64,000 nt of DNA from Harmonia axyridis (lineage: Eukaryota > Arthropoda > Insecta > Coleoptera > Coccinellidae), in NCBI RefSeq assembly GCF_914767665.1, contig NC_059505.1:20643506-20707505 (forward strand), read 5' to 3'. The notes under the pieces were generated by a model, which saw only the letters and a program-made list of their open reading frames with translations, searched no databases and had not been told where the DNA came from. The translations under genes and the position numbers were made by a program. The stretch's first letter is position 1; each line of letters starts with the position of its first letter. Shown here piece after piece: positions 13,413-26,383 of the stretch.

Positions 13413-16400
13413 AAGGAAATAACAATCAAATGGAATCAACAACAGAAGTCAGCCGTCCAATTGTGGTTACAGCAGCAATTGACCTTACCACGTGAGAGCT
13501 ATAGCTACCTGCGTGACATCCAAGTCCAAGAAAAACAACAATGTCGAATGGCTCACTTGTATAATTGTTCATTAAACAAAAAGAAGGGAACAAGAACAGT
13601 CCCTTATACCAATGTGGTTTCCTTAGACTCGTGTGTCAAGCTTTCGTCCCTGTGCAATACGATGAAAAGTGTTAGAATGAGAAACATTGAAGGACATAAC
13701 AAACAAATGAAATCAACAGCAGAATTCAGCCGTCCAATTGTGGTTACAGCAGCAATTGACCTTACCATGTGGTAGATTATAGCTACCTGCGTGACATCGG
13801 AGTCCAAGAAAATCAACAATGTGAAATGGCTCACTTGAATAATTGTTCATTAAACAAAAAAAAAGGGGATAAGAACAGTCCCTTATACCAAAGTGGTTTC
13901 CTTAGACACGTGTGTCAAGTTTTCGTTCCTCTGCAATACGATAAAGAGTGTTAGAGAAAGAAACATTGAGAGAAATAACACACAAATGAAATCAACAACA
14001 GAAGTCAGCCGTCCAATTGTGGTAACAGCAGCAATTGACCTTACCACGTGTGAGCTATAGCTACCTGCGTGATATCCGAGTCCAAGAAAAACAACAATGT
14101 GGAATGGCTTACTTGAATAATTGTTCATTAAACAAGAAGAAGGGAGGGAATAAGAACAGTCCCTTATACCAATGTGGTTTCCTTAGACACGTGTGTCAAG
14201 CTTTCGTCCCTGTGCAATGAGATAAAAAGTGTAAGATTAAGAAACATTGAAGGAAATAACAAACAAATGAAATCAACAACAGAAGTCAGCCGTCCATTCG
14301 TGTTCACAGCAGCAATTGACCTTACCACGTGGGAGATCATAGCTACCTGCGTGACATCCGAGTCCAAGAAAATCAACAATGTGGAATGGCTTACTTGAAC
14401 AATTGTTCATTAAACAAAAAAAAAGAGAATAAGAACACTTCCTTATACCAAAGTGGTTTCCTTAGACACGTGTGTCAAGTTTTCGTTCCTCTGCAATACG
14501 ATAAAGAGTGTTAGAGTGAGAAACATTGAAGGAAATAACAAACAAATGAAATCAACTACAGAAGTCAGCCGTCCAATTGTGGTTTTAGCAGCAATTGACC
14601 TTACCACGTGGAAGCTATAGCTACCTGCGTGACATCCGAGTCCTAGAAGAACAACAATGTGGAATGGCTTACTTGGATAATTGTTCATTAAACAAAAAGA
14701 AGGAAATAAGAACAGTCCTTTATACCAATGTGGTTTCCCTCGACACGTGTGTCTAGCTTTCGTCCCTGTGCAATAAGATAAAAAGTGTTAGAATGAGCAA
14801 CATTGAAGGAAATATTAATCAAATGAAATCAACAACAGAAGTAAGCCGTCCATTTTTGGTTACAGCAGCAATTGAACTTAACACGTTGGAAGATTATAGC
14901 TACCTGCGTGACATCCGAGTACAAGAAAAACAACATTTTGGAATGGCTTACTTGGAATTGTTCGTTAAATGAATGAAAAGAGAATAAGCACAATCTCCCA
15001 AAGCAGAGCGGTTTTCTTAGACACGTGTGTCAAGCTTTCGTCCCTCTGCAATACGATAAAAGAGTAAGAAACATTTAAGGAAATAACAATCAAATGGAAT
15101 CAACAACAGAAGTCAGCCGTCCAATTGTGGTTACAGCAGCAATTGACCTTACAACGTGGGAGATTATAGCTACCTGCGTGATATCCGAGTCCAAGAAAAT
15201 CAACAATGTGGAATGGCTTACTTGAACAATTGTTCATTGAACCAAAAAAAAAAGGAATACAAACAGTCCCTCATACCAAAGTGGTTTCCTTAGACACGTG
15301 TGTCAAGTTTTCGTTCCTCTGCAATACGATAAAGAGTGTTAGAGTGAGAAACATTGAAGGAAATAACAAACAAATGAAATCAACAACAGAAGTCAGCCGT
15401 CCAATTGTGGTTACAGCAGCAATTGACCTTACAACGTGGGAGATTATAGCTACCTGCGTGATATCCGAGTCCAAGAAAATCAACAATGTGGAATGGCTTA
15501 CTTGAACAATTGTTCATTGAACCAAAAAAAAAAGGAATACGAACAGTCCCTTATACCAAAGTGGTTTCCTTAGACACGTGTGTCAAGTTTTCGTTCCTCT
15601 GCAATACGATAAAGAGTGTTAGAGTGAGAAACATTGAAGGAAATAACAAACAAATGAAATCAACTACAGAAGTCAGCCGTCCAATTGTGGTTTTAGCAGC
15701 AATTGACCTTACCACGTGGAAGCTATAGCTATCTGCGTGACATCCGAGTCCTAGAAGAACAACAATGTGGAATGGCTTACTTGGATAATTGTTCATTAAA
15801 CAAAAAGAAGGAAATAAGAACAGTCCTTTATACCAATGTGGTTTCCTTCGAAACGTGTGTCTAGCTTTCGTCCCTGTGCAATAAGATAAAAAGTGTTAGA
15901 ATTAGCAACATTGAAGGAAATATTAATCAAATGAAATCAACAACAGAAGTAAGCCGTCCAATTGTGGTTACACCAGCAATTGACCTTACCAGGTGGGAGC
16001 TATAGCTACCTGCGTGACATCCGAGTCCAAGAAAAACAACATTTTGGAATGGCTTACTTGGATTTGTTCGTCAAATGAAGAAAAAGGGAATGAGCACAAT
16101 CTCCCAAAGCAGAGCGGTTTTCTTAGACACGTGTGTCAAGCTTTCGTCCCTCTGCAATACGATAAAAGAGTAAGAAACATTGAAGGAAATAACAAACAAA
16201 TGAAATCAACAACAGAAGATAGCCGTCCAATTGTGTTTACAGCAGCAATTGACCTTACCACGTGGGAGATTATAGCTACCTGCGTGACATCCGAGTCCAA
16301 GAAAACCAATAAGGTGGAATGGCTTACTTGAATAATTGTTCATTAAACAAGAAGAAGGGAATAAGAACAGTCCCTTATACCAAACTGGTTTATTTAGACA

Positions 16401-17776
16401 CGTATGTCAAGCTTTCGTCCCTCTGAATACGATAAAAAGTGTGTAAAAGTAAGTGGTTTCGTTAGCCACGTGTGTCAAGCTTTCGTCCCTGTGCAATTCG
16501 ATGAAAAGTGTAAGAGTAAGAAACATTGAATTAAATAACAAACAAATGAAATCAACAACAGAAGTCAGCCGTCCAATTGTGGTTACAGCAGCAATTGACC
16601 TTACAACGTGGGAGATTATAGCTACCTGCGTGATATCCGAGTCCAAGAAAATCAACATTGTGGAATGGCTTACTTGAACAATTGTTCATCAAACCAAAAA
16701 AAAGTGAATGAGAACAGTCCCTTATACCAATGTGGTTTCCTTAGACACGTGTGTCAAGCTTTCGTCCCTGTTCAATAAGATAAAAAGTGTTAGATTAAGA
16801 AACATTGAAGGAAATAACAAACAAATGAAATCAACAACAGAAGTCAGCCGTCCATTTGTGTTTACAGCAGCAATTGACCTTACCACGTGGGAGATCATAG
16901 CTACCTGCGTGACATCCGAGTGCATGAAAATCAACAATGTGGAATGGCTTACTTGAACAATTGTTCATTAAACAAAAAAAAAGTGAATGAGAACAGTCCC
17001 GTATACGAAAGTGGTTTCTTTAGACACGTGTGTCAAGCTTTCGTCCCTCTGCAATACGATAAAAGAGTGAGAAACATTGAAGGAAATAACAAACAAATGA
17101 AATCAACAACAGAAGTCAGCCGTCCATTTGTGTTTACAGCAGCAATTGACCTTACAACGTGGGAGATTAAAGCTACCTGCGTGACATCCGAGTCCAAGAA
17201 AATCAACAATGTGGAATGGCTTACTTGATCAATTGTTCATTAAACAAAAAAAAAGGAATAAGAACAGTCCCTTATACCAAAGTGGTTACTTTAGACACTT
17301 GTGTCAAACTTTCGTCCCTCTGCAATACGATAAAAAGTGTTAGAGTAGGAAACATTGGGGGAAATAACAAACAAATGAAATCAACAACAGAAGTCAGCCG
17401 TCCAATTGTGGTTACAGCAGCAATTGACCTTACCACGTGGGAGCTATGGCTACCTGCGTGACATCCAAGTCCAAGAAAAACAACAAAGTCGAATGGCTTA
17501 CTTGGATAATTCTTCAATAAAAAAAAAGGGAATAAGAACAGTCCCTTATACCAATGTGGTTTCCTTAGACACGTGTGTCAAGCTTTCGTCCCTCTGCAAT
17601 ACAACAAAAAGTGTTAGTGTGAGAAACATTGAAGGAAATAACAAACAAATGAAATCAACAACAGAAGTCAGCCGTCCAATTGTGGTTACAGCAGCAATTG
17701 ACCTTACAACGTGGGAGATTAAAGCTACCTGCGTGACATCCGAGTCCAAGAAAATCAACAATGTGGAATGGCTTAC

Positions 17777-18417
17777 TTGATCAATTGTTCATTAAACAAA
17801 AAAAAAAGGAATAAGAACAGACCCTTATACCAAAGTGGTTTCTTTAGACACTTGTGTCAAACTTTCGTCCCTCTGCAATACGATAAAAAGTGTTAGAGTA
17901 GGAAACATTGGGGGAAATAACAAACAAATGAAATCAACAACAGAAGTCAGCCGTCCAATTGTGGTTACAGCAGCAATTGACCTTACCACGTGGGAGCTAT
18001 GGCTACCTGCGTGACATCCAAGTCCAAGAAAAACAACAAAGTCGAATGGCTTACTTGGATAATTGTTCAATAAAAAAAAAGGGAATAAGAACAGTCCCTT
18101 ATACCAATGTGGTTTCCTTAGACACGTGTGTCAAGCTTTCGTGCCTCTGCAATACGATAAAGAGTGTTAGAGTGAGAAACATTGAAGGAAATAACAAACA
18201 AATGAAATCAACAACAGAAGTCAGCCGTCCAATTGTGGTTTTATCAGTAATTGACCTTACCACGTGGAAGCTATAGCTACCTGCGTGACATCCGAGTCCA
18301 AGAAGAACAACAATGTGGAATGGCTTACTTGGATAATTGTTCATTAAACAAAAAGAAGGGAATAAGAACAGTCCTTCATACCAATGTGGTTTCCTTAGAC
18401 ACGTGTGTCAAGCTTTC
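17777..18417 (+). repeat. Satellite B segment, copy 1 of a 1664-bp-spaced pair
   Basis: Matches 19441-20081 at a constant offset of 1664 bp (six monomers). Shared private changes include TTGATCAATTG, ACAGACCCTTATACC, CATTGGGGGAAATAAC and TTGTTCAATAAAAAAAAAG. Just beyond it, 18761-19230 pairs with 20146-20615 at 1385 bp (five monomers), so the two offsets differ by one monomer. Confidence 0.8.
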
Positions 18418-19440
18418 GTCCCTGTGCAATACGATGAAAAGTGTAAGAATGAGAAACATTGAAGGAAATAACAAACAAATGAAATCAACAACAGAATTCA
18501 GCCGTCCAATTGTGGTTAGAGCAGCAATTGACCTTACAACGTGGGAGATTATAGCTTCCTGCGTGACATCCGAGTCCAAGAAAATCAACAATGTGGAATG
18601 GATTACTTGAACAATTTTTTATTAAACAAAAAAAAAGGGAATAGGAAGAGTCCCTCATACCAAAGTGGTTTCCTTAGACACGTGTGTCAAGCTTTCGTCC
18701 CTATGCAATACGATGAAGAGTGTTAGAGTAAGAAACATTGAAGGAAATAACAAACAAATGTAATCTACAACAGAAGTCAGCCGTCCAATTGTGGTTACAG
18801 CAGGAATTGACCTTACCATGTTGAAGATTATAGCTACCTGCGTGACGTAGGAGTACGAGAAAATCAACAATGTGAAACGGCTTACTTGGATAATTGTTCA
18901 TCAAACAAAAAGAAGGGAATAAGAACAGTCCTTTATACCAATGTGGTTTCCTTAGACACGTGTGTCAAGCTTTCGTACCTCTGCAATACGATAAAGAGTG
19001 TTAAAGTGAGAAACATTGAAGGAAATAACAAACAAATGAAATCAACAACAGAAGTCAGCCGTCCAATTGTGGTTACAGCAGCAATTGACTTTACCACGTG
19101 GAAGCTATAGCTACCTGCGTGACATGCGAGTCCAAGAAGAACAACAATGTGAAATGGCTTACTTGGATAATTGTTCATTAAACAAAAAGAAGGGAATAAG
19201 AACAGTCCTTCATACCAATGTGGTTTCCTTAGACACGTGTGTCAAGCTTTCGTCCCTGTGCAATACGATGAAAAGTGTTAGAATGAGAAACATTGAAGGA
19301 AATAACAAACAAATGAAATCAACAACAGAATTCAGCCGTCCAATTGTGGTTACAGCAGCAATTGACCTTACATCGCGGGAGATTATAACTACCTGCGTGA
19401 CATCCGAGTCCAAGAAAATCAACAATGTGGAATGGCTTAC

Positions 19441-20081
19441 TTGATCAATTGTTCATTAAACAAAAAAAAAAGGAATAAGAACAGACCCTTATACCAAAGT
19501 GGTTTCTTTAGACACTTGTGTCAAACTTTCGTCCCTCTGCAATACGATAAAAAGTGTTAGAGTAGGAAACATTGGGGGAAATAACAAACAAATGAAATCA
19601 ACAACAGAAGTCAGCCGTCCAATTGTGGTTACAGCAGCAATTGACCTTACCACGTGGGAGCTATGGCTACCTGCGTGACATCCAAGTCCAAGAAAAACAA
19701 CAAAGTCGAATGGCTTACTTGGATAATTGTTCAATAAAAAAAAAGGGAATAAGAACAGTCCCTTATACCAATGTGGTTTCCTTAGACACGTGTGTCAAGC
19801 TTTCGTGCCTCTGCAATACGATAAAGAGTGTTAGAGTGAGAAACATTGAAGGAAATAACAAACAAATGAAATCAACAACAGAAGTCAGCCGTCCAATTGT
19901 GGTTTTATCAGTAATTGACCTTACCACGTGGAAGCTATAGCTACCTGCGTGACATCCGAGTCCAAGAAGAACAACAATGTGGAATGGCTTACTTGGATAA
20001 TTGTTCATTAAACAAAAAGAAGGGAATAAGAACAGTCCTTCATACCAATGTGGTTTCCTTAGACACGTGTGTCAAGCTTTC
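19441..20081 (+). repeat. Satellite B segment, copy 2 of a 1664-bp-spaced pair
   Basis: Partner of 17777-18417. Homology breaks near TCGTACCTCTGC, where the first copy has TCGTCCCTGTGC. Confidence 0.8.
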
Positions 20082-20576
20082 GTACCTCTGCAATACGATA
20101 AAGAGTGTTAGAGTAAGAAACATTGAAGGAAATAACAAACAAATGAAATCAACAGCAGAATTCAGCCGTCCAATTGTGGTTACAGCAGCAATTGACCTTA
20201 CCATGTTGAAGATTATAGCTACCTGCGTGACGTAGGAGTACGAGAAAATCAACAATGTGAAACGGCTTACTTGGATAATTGTTCATCAAACAAAAAGAAG
20301 GGAATAAGAACAGTCCTTTATACCAATGTGGTTTCCTTAGACACGTGTGTCAAGCTTTCGTACCTCTGCAATACGATAAAGAGTGTTAAAGTGAGAAACA
20401 TTGAAGGAAATAACAAACAAATGAAATCAACAACAGAAGTCAGCCGTCCAATTGTGGTTACAGCAGCAATTGACTTTACCACGTGGAAGCTATAGCTACC
20501 TGCGTGACATGCGAGTCCAAGAAGAACAACAATGTGAAATGGCTTACTTGGATAATTGTTCATTAAACAAAAAGAA

Positions 20577-23320
20577 GGGAATAAGAACAGTCCTTCATAC
20601 CAATGTGGTTTCCTTAGACACGTGTGTCAAGCTTTCGTCCCTATGCAATACGATGAAGAGTGTTAGAGTAAGAAACATTGAAGGAAATAACAAACAAATG
20701 AAATCAACAGCAGAATTCAGCCGTCCAATTGTGGTTACAGCAGCAATTGACCTTACCATGTTGAAGATTATAGCTACCTGCGTGACGTAGGAGTACGAGA
20801 AAATCAACAATGTGAAACGGCTTACTTGGATAATTGTTCATCATACAAAAAAAAAGGGGATAAGAACAGTCCTTTATACCAATGTTGTTTCCTTAGACAC
20901 GTGTGTCAAGCTTTCGTACCTCTGCAATACGATAAAGAGTGTAAGAGTGAGAAACATTGAAGGAAATAACAAACAAATGAAATCAACAACAGAAGTCAGC
21001 CGTCCAATTGTGATTACAGCAGCAATTGACTTTACCATGTGCGAGATTATAGCTACCAGCGTGACATCGGAGTCCAAGAAAATCAACAATGTGAAACGGC
21101 TTACTTGGATTATTGTTCATTTAACTAAAAGAAGGGAATAAGAACAGTCCCTTATACCAATGTGGTTTCCTTAGACACGTTTGTCAAGCTTTCGTCCTTC
21201 TGCAATACGACAAAAAGTGTTAGTGTGAGAAACATTGAGGGAAATAACAAACAAATGAAATCTACAACAGAAGTCAGCCGTCCAATTGTGGTTACAGCAG
21301 CAATTGACCTTACCACGTGCGAGATCATAGCCACCTGCGTGACATCCGAGTCCAAGAAAATCAACAATGTGGAATGGCTTACTTGAACAATTGTTCATTA
21401 AACAAAAAAAAAAGGGAATAAGAACAGTTCTTTATACCTAAGTGGTTTCCTCAGACACGTGTGTCTAGCTTTCCTCCCTCTGCAATACGATAAAAAGTGT
21501 TAGAGTAAGAAACATTGAGGGAAATAACAAACAAATGAAATCAACAACAGAAGTCAGCCGTCCAATTGTGGTTACACCAGCAATTGACCTTACCACGTGA
21601 GAGCTATAGCTACCTGCGTGACGTCCAAGTGCAATAAGATAAAAAGTGTAAGATTAAGAAACATTGAAGGAAATAACAAACAAATGAAATCAACAACAGA
21701 AGTCAGCCGTCCATTTGTGTTTACAGCAGCAATTGACCTTAACACGTGGGAGATCATAGCTACCTGCGTGACATCCGAGTCCAAGAAAATCAACAATGTG
21801 GAATGGCTTACTTGAACAATTGATCATTAAACAAAAAAAGGGAATAAGAACAGTCCCGTATAATTTTCCTTACCCCGGACCTTAAAAAATTGTAAAAAAT
21901 CAAAAGTTCCTTCTTGGTAATAATATACCTCTTTTTCTATTGATCTGGTCATGTAGATCACGAACGTTTTTATTTGAGGAGTCTGCGACGAATAGTTTAG
22001 GAGATATAACGATTTTTATAGAGAGATTGAATTTTCTCGAATTTTCCTTACCCTGGACCTTGAAAAATTGTAAAAAATTAAAAGATCTTTCTTGGTAATA
22101 AAATACCTCCTTTTCTATTGATCTGTTCACGTAGATCACGAAAGTTTTTATTTGAGGGGTCTGCGACGAATAATTTAGGAGATATAACGATTTTTGTAGA
22201 GAGATTGAATTTTCTCGAATTTTCCTTACCCCGGACCTTAAAAAATTGTAAAAAATTAAAAGTTCCTTCTTGGTGATAATATACCTCTTTTTCTATTGAT
22301 CTGTTCACGTGGATCACGAAAGTTTTTATATGAGGGGTCTGCGACGAATAGTTTAGGAGATATGACGATTTTTATAGAGAGATTGAATTTTTACGGTTTT
22401 TTCCAAAAATTTCGAATTCAAATTTCTCCAAAACTATGGGGACTACGGAAAATAGGTAAGCAGAGTTGGTATTGGCAGTTCATGATTATTCGAATTCCAC
22501 TCACGAATGACAATATTTGAGTCGAAGAATTTTCTCGAATTTTTCTTACCCCGGACCTTGAAAAATTGTAAAAAATTAAAAGTTCCTTCTTGGTAATAAT
22601 ATACCTCTTTTTCTATTGATCTGGTCATGTAGATCACGAAAGTTTTTATTTGAGGAGTCTGCGACGAATAGTTTAGGAGATATAACGTTCGTTATAGAGA
22701 GATTGAATTTTCTCGAATTTTCCTTACCCCGGACCTTGAAAAATTGTAAAAAATTAAAAGATCTTTTTTGGTAATAAAAAACCTCTTTTTCTATTGATCT
22801 GTTCACGTAGATCACGAAAGTTTTTATTTGAGGGGTCTGCGACGAAAAGTTTAGGAGATATAACGATTTTTGTAGAGAGATTGAATTTTCTCGAATTTTC
22901 CTTACCCCGGACCTTAAAAAATTGTAAAAAATTAAAAGTTCCTTCTTGGTGATAATATACCTCTTTTTCTATTGATCTGGTCATGTAGATCACGAACGTT
23001 TTTATTTGAGGAGTCTGCGACGAATAGTTTGGAGATATAACGATTTTTGTAGAGAGATTGAATTTTTACGGTTTTTTCCAAAAATTTCGAATTCAAATTT
23101 CTCCAAAACTATGGGGACTACGGAAAATAGGTAAGCAGAGTTGGTATTGGCAGTTCATGATTATTCGAATTCCACTCACGAATGACAATATTTGAGTCGA
23201 AGAATTTTCTCGAATTTTCCTTACCCCGGACCTTAAAAAATTGTAAAAAATTAAAAGTTCCTTCTTGGTGATAATATACCTCTTTTTCTATTGATCTGTT
23301 CACGTAGATCACGAAAGTTT
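20577..23320. repeat. Composite B-to-A segment, copy 1 of a 3064-bp duplication
   Basis: This block starts in satellite B, crosses the B/A junction at 21863/21864 and runs into inverted satellite A. It recurs at 23641-26383 with an offset of 3064 bp, falling to 3063 after a one-base deletion in the second copy (GAGGGTCTGCG in place of GAGGGGTCTGCG). The two copies are separated by 320 bp, the length of one L monomer of satellite A. The duplication therefore copied an existing junction. Confidence 0.85.
21856..21872. other. Junction of satellite B with inverted satellite A
   Basis: The sequence passes from AGTCCCGTATA (satellite B, cut before CCAAAGTGG) to ATTTTCCTTACCCCGG (satellite A, reverse orientation). 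The identical join occurs again at 24919-24935. This breakpoint falls at a different place in the A monomer from the 4.86-kb junction, so block B is not a simple insertion into one A monomer. Confidence 0.85.
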
Positions 23321-23631
23321 TTATTTGAGGGGTTTGCAACGAATAGTTTAGGAGATATAACGATTTTTGTAGAGAGATTGAATTTTTACGGTTTTTTCCA
23401 AAAATTTCGAATTCAAATTTCTCCTAAACTATGGGGACTACGGAAAATAGGTAAGCAGAGTTGGTATTGGCAGTTCATGATTATTCGAATTCCACTCACG
23501 AATGACAATATTTGAGTCGAAGAATTTTCTCGAATTTTCCTTACCCCGGACCTTAAAAAATTGTAAAAAATTAAAAGTTCCTTCTTGGTAATAATATACC
23601 TCTTTTTCTATTGATCTGGTCACGTAGATCA
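21864..23631 (-). repeat. Satellite A block, reverse orientation
   Basis: The monomers are the reverse complement of those at 1-4866, with S and L units and the same Sb, Sa, L succession when read on the minus strand. It ends inside GGTCACGTAGATCAC, where satellite B resumes. The copy near 23030 has lost a base (AGTTTGGAGATATAACG). Confidence 0.9.
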
Positions 23632-24926
23632 CAAAAAAAAGGGAATAAGAAGAGTCCCTTATAACAAAGTGGTTTCCTTAGACACGTGTGTCAAGCTTTC
23701 GTCCCTATGCAATACGATGAAGTGTGTTAGAATGAGAAACATTGAAGGAAATAACAAACAAATGAAATCAACAGCAGAATTCAGCCGTCCAATTGTGGTT
23801 ACAGCAGCAATTGACCTTACCATGTTGAAGATTATAGCTACCTGCGTGACGTAGGAGTACGAGAAAATCAACAATGTGAAACGGCTTACTTGGATAATTG
23901 TTCATCATACAAAAAAAAAGGGGATAAGAACAGTCCTTTATACCAATGTTGTTTCCTTAGACACGTGTGTCAAGCTTTCGTACCTCTGCAATACGATAAA
24001 GAGTGTAAGAGTGAGAAACATTGAAGGAAATAACAAACAAATGAAATCAACAACAGAAGTCAGCCGTCCAATTGTGATTACAGCAGCAATTGACTTTACC
24101 ATGTGCGAGATTATAGCTACCAGCGTGACATCGGAGTCCAAGAAAATCAACAATGTGAAACGGCTTACTTGGATTATTGTTCATTTAACTAAAAGAAGGG
24201 AATAAGAACAGTCCCTTATACCAATGTGGTTTCCTTAGACACGTTTGTCAAGCTTTCGTCCTTCTGCAATACGACAAAAAGTGTTAGTGTGAGAAACATT
24301 GAGGGAAATAACAAACAAATGAAATCTACAACAGAAGTCAGCCGTCCAATTGTGGTTACAGCAGCAATTGACCTTACCACGTGCGAGATCATAGCCACCT
24401 GCGTGACATCCGAGTCCAAGAAAATCAACAATGTGGAATGGCTTACTTGAACAATTGTTCATTAAACAAAAAAAAAAGGGAATAAGAACAGTTCTTTATA
24501 CCTAAGTGGTTTCCTCAGACACGTGTGTCTAGCTTTCCTCCCTCTGCAATACGATAAAAAGTGTTAGAGTAAGAAACATTGAGGGAAATAACAAACAAAT
24601 GAAATCAACAACAGAAGTCAGCCGTCCAATTGTGGTTACACCAGCAATTGACCTTACCACGTGAGAGCTATAGCTACCTGCGTGACGTCCAAGTGCAATA
24701 AGATAAAAAGTGTAAGATTAAGAAACATTGAAGGAAATAACAAACAAATGAAATCAACAACAGAAGTCAGCCGTCCATTTGTGTTTACAGCAGCAATTGA
24801 CCTTAACACGTGGGAGATCATAGCTACCTGCGTGACATCCGAGTCCAAGAAAATCAACAATGTGGAATGGCTTACTTGAACAATTGATCATTAAACAAAA
24901 AAAGGGAATAAGAACAGTCCCGTATA
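23632..24926 (+). repeat. Second, short satellite B block
   Basis: About 4.7 monomers of satellite B in the same orientation as the main array, sandwiched between inverted satellite A. It begins in an A-run (CACAAAAAAAAGGGAATAAG) and ends with the same junction as the main array. Nearly all of it belongs to the second copy of the 3064-bp duplication. Confidence 0.9.
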
Positions 24927-26383
24927 ATTTTCCTTACCCCGGACCTTAAAAAATTGTAAAAAATCAAAAGTTCCTTCTTGGTAATAATATACCTCTTTTT
25001 CTATTGATCTGGTCATGTAGATCACGAACGTTTTTATTTGAGGAGTCTGCGACGAATAGTTTAGGAGATATAACGATTTTTATAGAGAGATTGAATTTTC
25101 TCGAATTTTCCTTACCCTGGACCTTGAAAAATTGTAAAAAATTAAAAGATCTTTCTTGGTAATAAAATACCTCTTTTTCTATTGATCTGTTCACGTAGAT
25201 CACGAAAGTTTTTATTTGAGGGTCTGCGACGAATAGTTTAGGAGATATAACGATTTTTGTAGAGAGATTGAATTTTCTCGAATTTTCCTTACCCCGGACC
25301 TTAAAAAATTGTAAAAAATTAAAAGTTCCTTCTTGGTGATAATATACCTCTTTTTCTATTGATCTGTTCACGTAGATCACGAAAGTTTTTATATGAGGGG
25401 TCTGCGACGAATAGTTTAGGAGATATGACGATTTTTACAGAGAAATTGAATTTTTACGGTTTTTTCCAAAAATTTCGAATTCAAATTTCTCCAAAACTAT
25501 GGGGACTACGGAAAATAGGTAAGCAGAGTTGGTATTGGCAGTTCATGATTATTCGAATTCCACTCACGAATGACAATATTTGAGTCGAAGAATTTACTCG
25601 AATTTTTCTTACCCCGGACCTTGAAAAATTGTAAAAAATTAAAAGTTCCTTCTTGGTAATAATATACCTCTTTTTCTATTGATCTGGTCATGTAGATCAC
25701 GAAAGTTTTTATTTGAGGAGTCTGCGACGAATAGTTTAGGAGATATAACGTTCGTTATAGAGAGATTGAATTTTCTCGAATTTTCCTTACCCCGGACCTT
25801 GAAAAATTGTAAAAAATTAAAAGATCTTTTTTGGTAATAAAAAACCTCTTTTTCTATTGATCTGTTCACGTAGATCACGAAAGTTTTTATTTGAGGGGTC
25901 TGCGACGAAAAGTTTAGGAGATATAACGATTTTTGTAGAGAGATTGAATTTTCTCGAATTTTCCTTACCCCGGACCTTAAAAAATTGTAAAAAATTAAAA
26001 GTTCCTTCTTGGTGATAATATACCTCTTTTTCTATTGATCTGGTCATGTAGATCACGAACGTTTTTATTTGAGGAGTCTGCGACGAATAGTTTGGAGATA
26101 TAACGATTTTTGTAGAGAGATTGAATTTTTACGGTTTTTTCCAAAAATTTCGAATTCAAATTTCTCCAAAACTATGGGGACTACGGAAAATAGGTAAGCA
26201 GAGTTGGTATTGGCAGTTCATGATTATTCGAATTCCACTCACGAATGACAATATTTGAGTCGAAGAATTTTCTCGAATTTTCCTTACCCCGGACCTTAAA
26301 AAATTGTAAAAAATTAAAAGTTCCTTCTTGGTGATAATATACCTCTTTTTCTATCGATCTGTTCACGTAGATCACGAAAGTTT
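23641..26383. repeat. Composite B-to-A segment, copy 2 of a 3064-bp duplication
   Basis: Partner of 20577-23320. It keeps the truncated B monomer, the B/A junction and the following A monomers, including the rare GATATAACGTTCGTTATAG variant. Differences are few, for example GTGTGTTAGAATG against GAGTGTTAGAGTA, and a one-base deletion in satellite A. Confidence 0.85.

Larger units (their letters stand above)
4867..21863 (+). repeat. Satellite B array (about 277-bp monomer)
   Basis: About 60 head-to-tail copies, all in one orientation. The landmark TTAGACACGTG recurs near 4966, 5233, 5512, 5790, 6066, 6347, 6627 and 6904, at 267-281 bp intervals. Each monomer normally carries two CACGTG cores (in ACACGTGT and CCACGTGG), a variable A-run near AAACAAAAAGAAGGG, and the conserved string GCAATTGACCTTACC. 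Copies diverge visibly, with small indels and several multi-monomer duplications. I see no similarity to satellite A. Reading frames of 60-130 codons occur in all copies on both strands, but they rotate from copy to copy because the unit is not a multiple of three. Confidence 0.95.

Noticed and set aside
5071..14398. Frames of 60-133 codons in satellite B on both strands
   Set aside because: They recur with every monomer in rotating frames and overlap on both strands. Their ends follow indels and they match no family I recognise.
4858..21870. Satellite B as a single transposed insertion into satellite A
   Set aside because: The A flanks are in opposite orientation and are cut at different monomer positions, with no target duplication.
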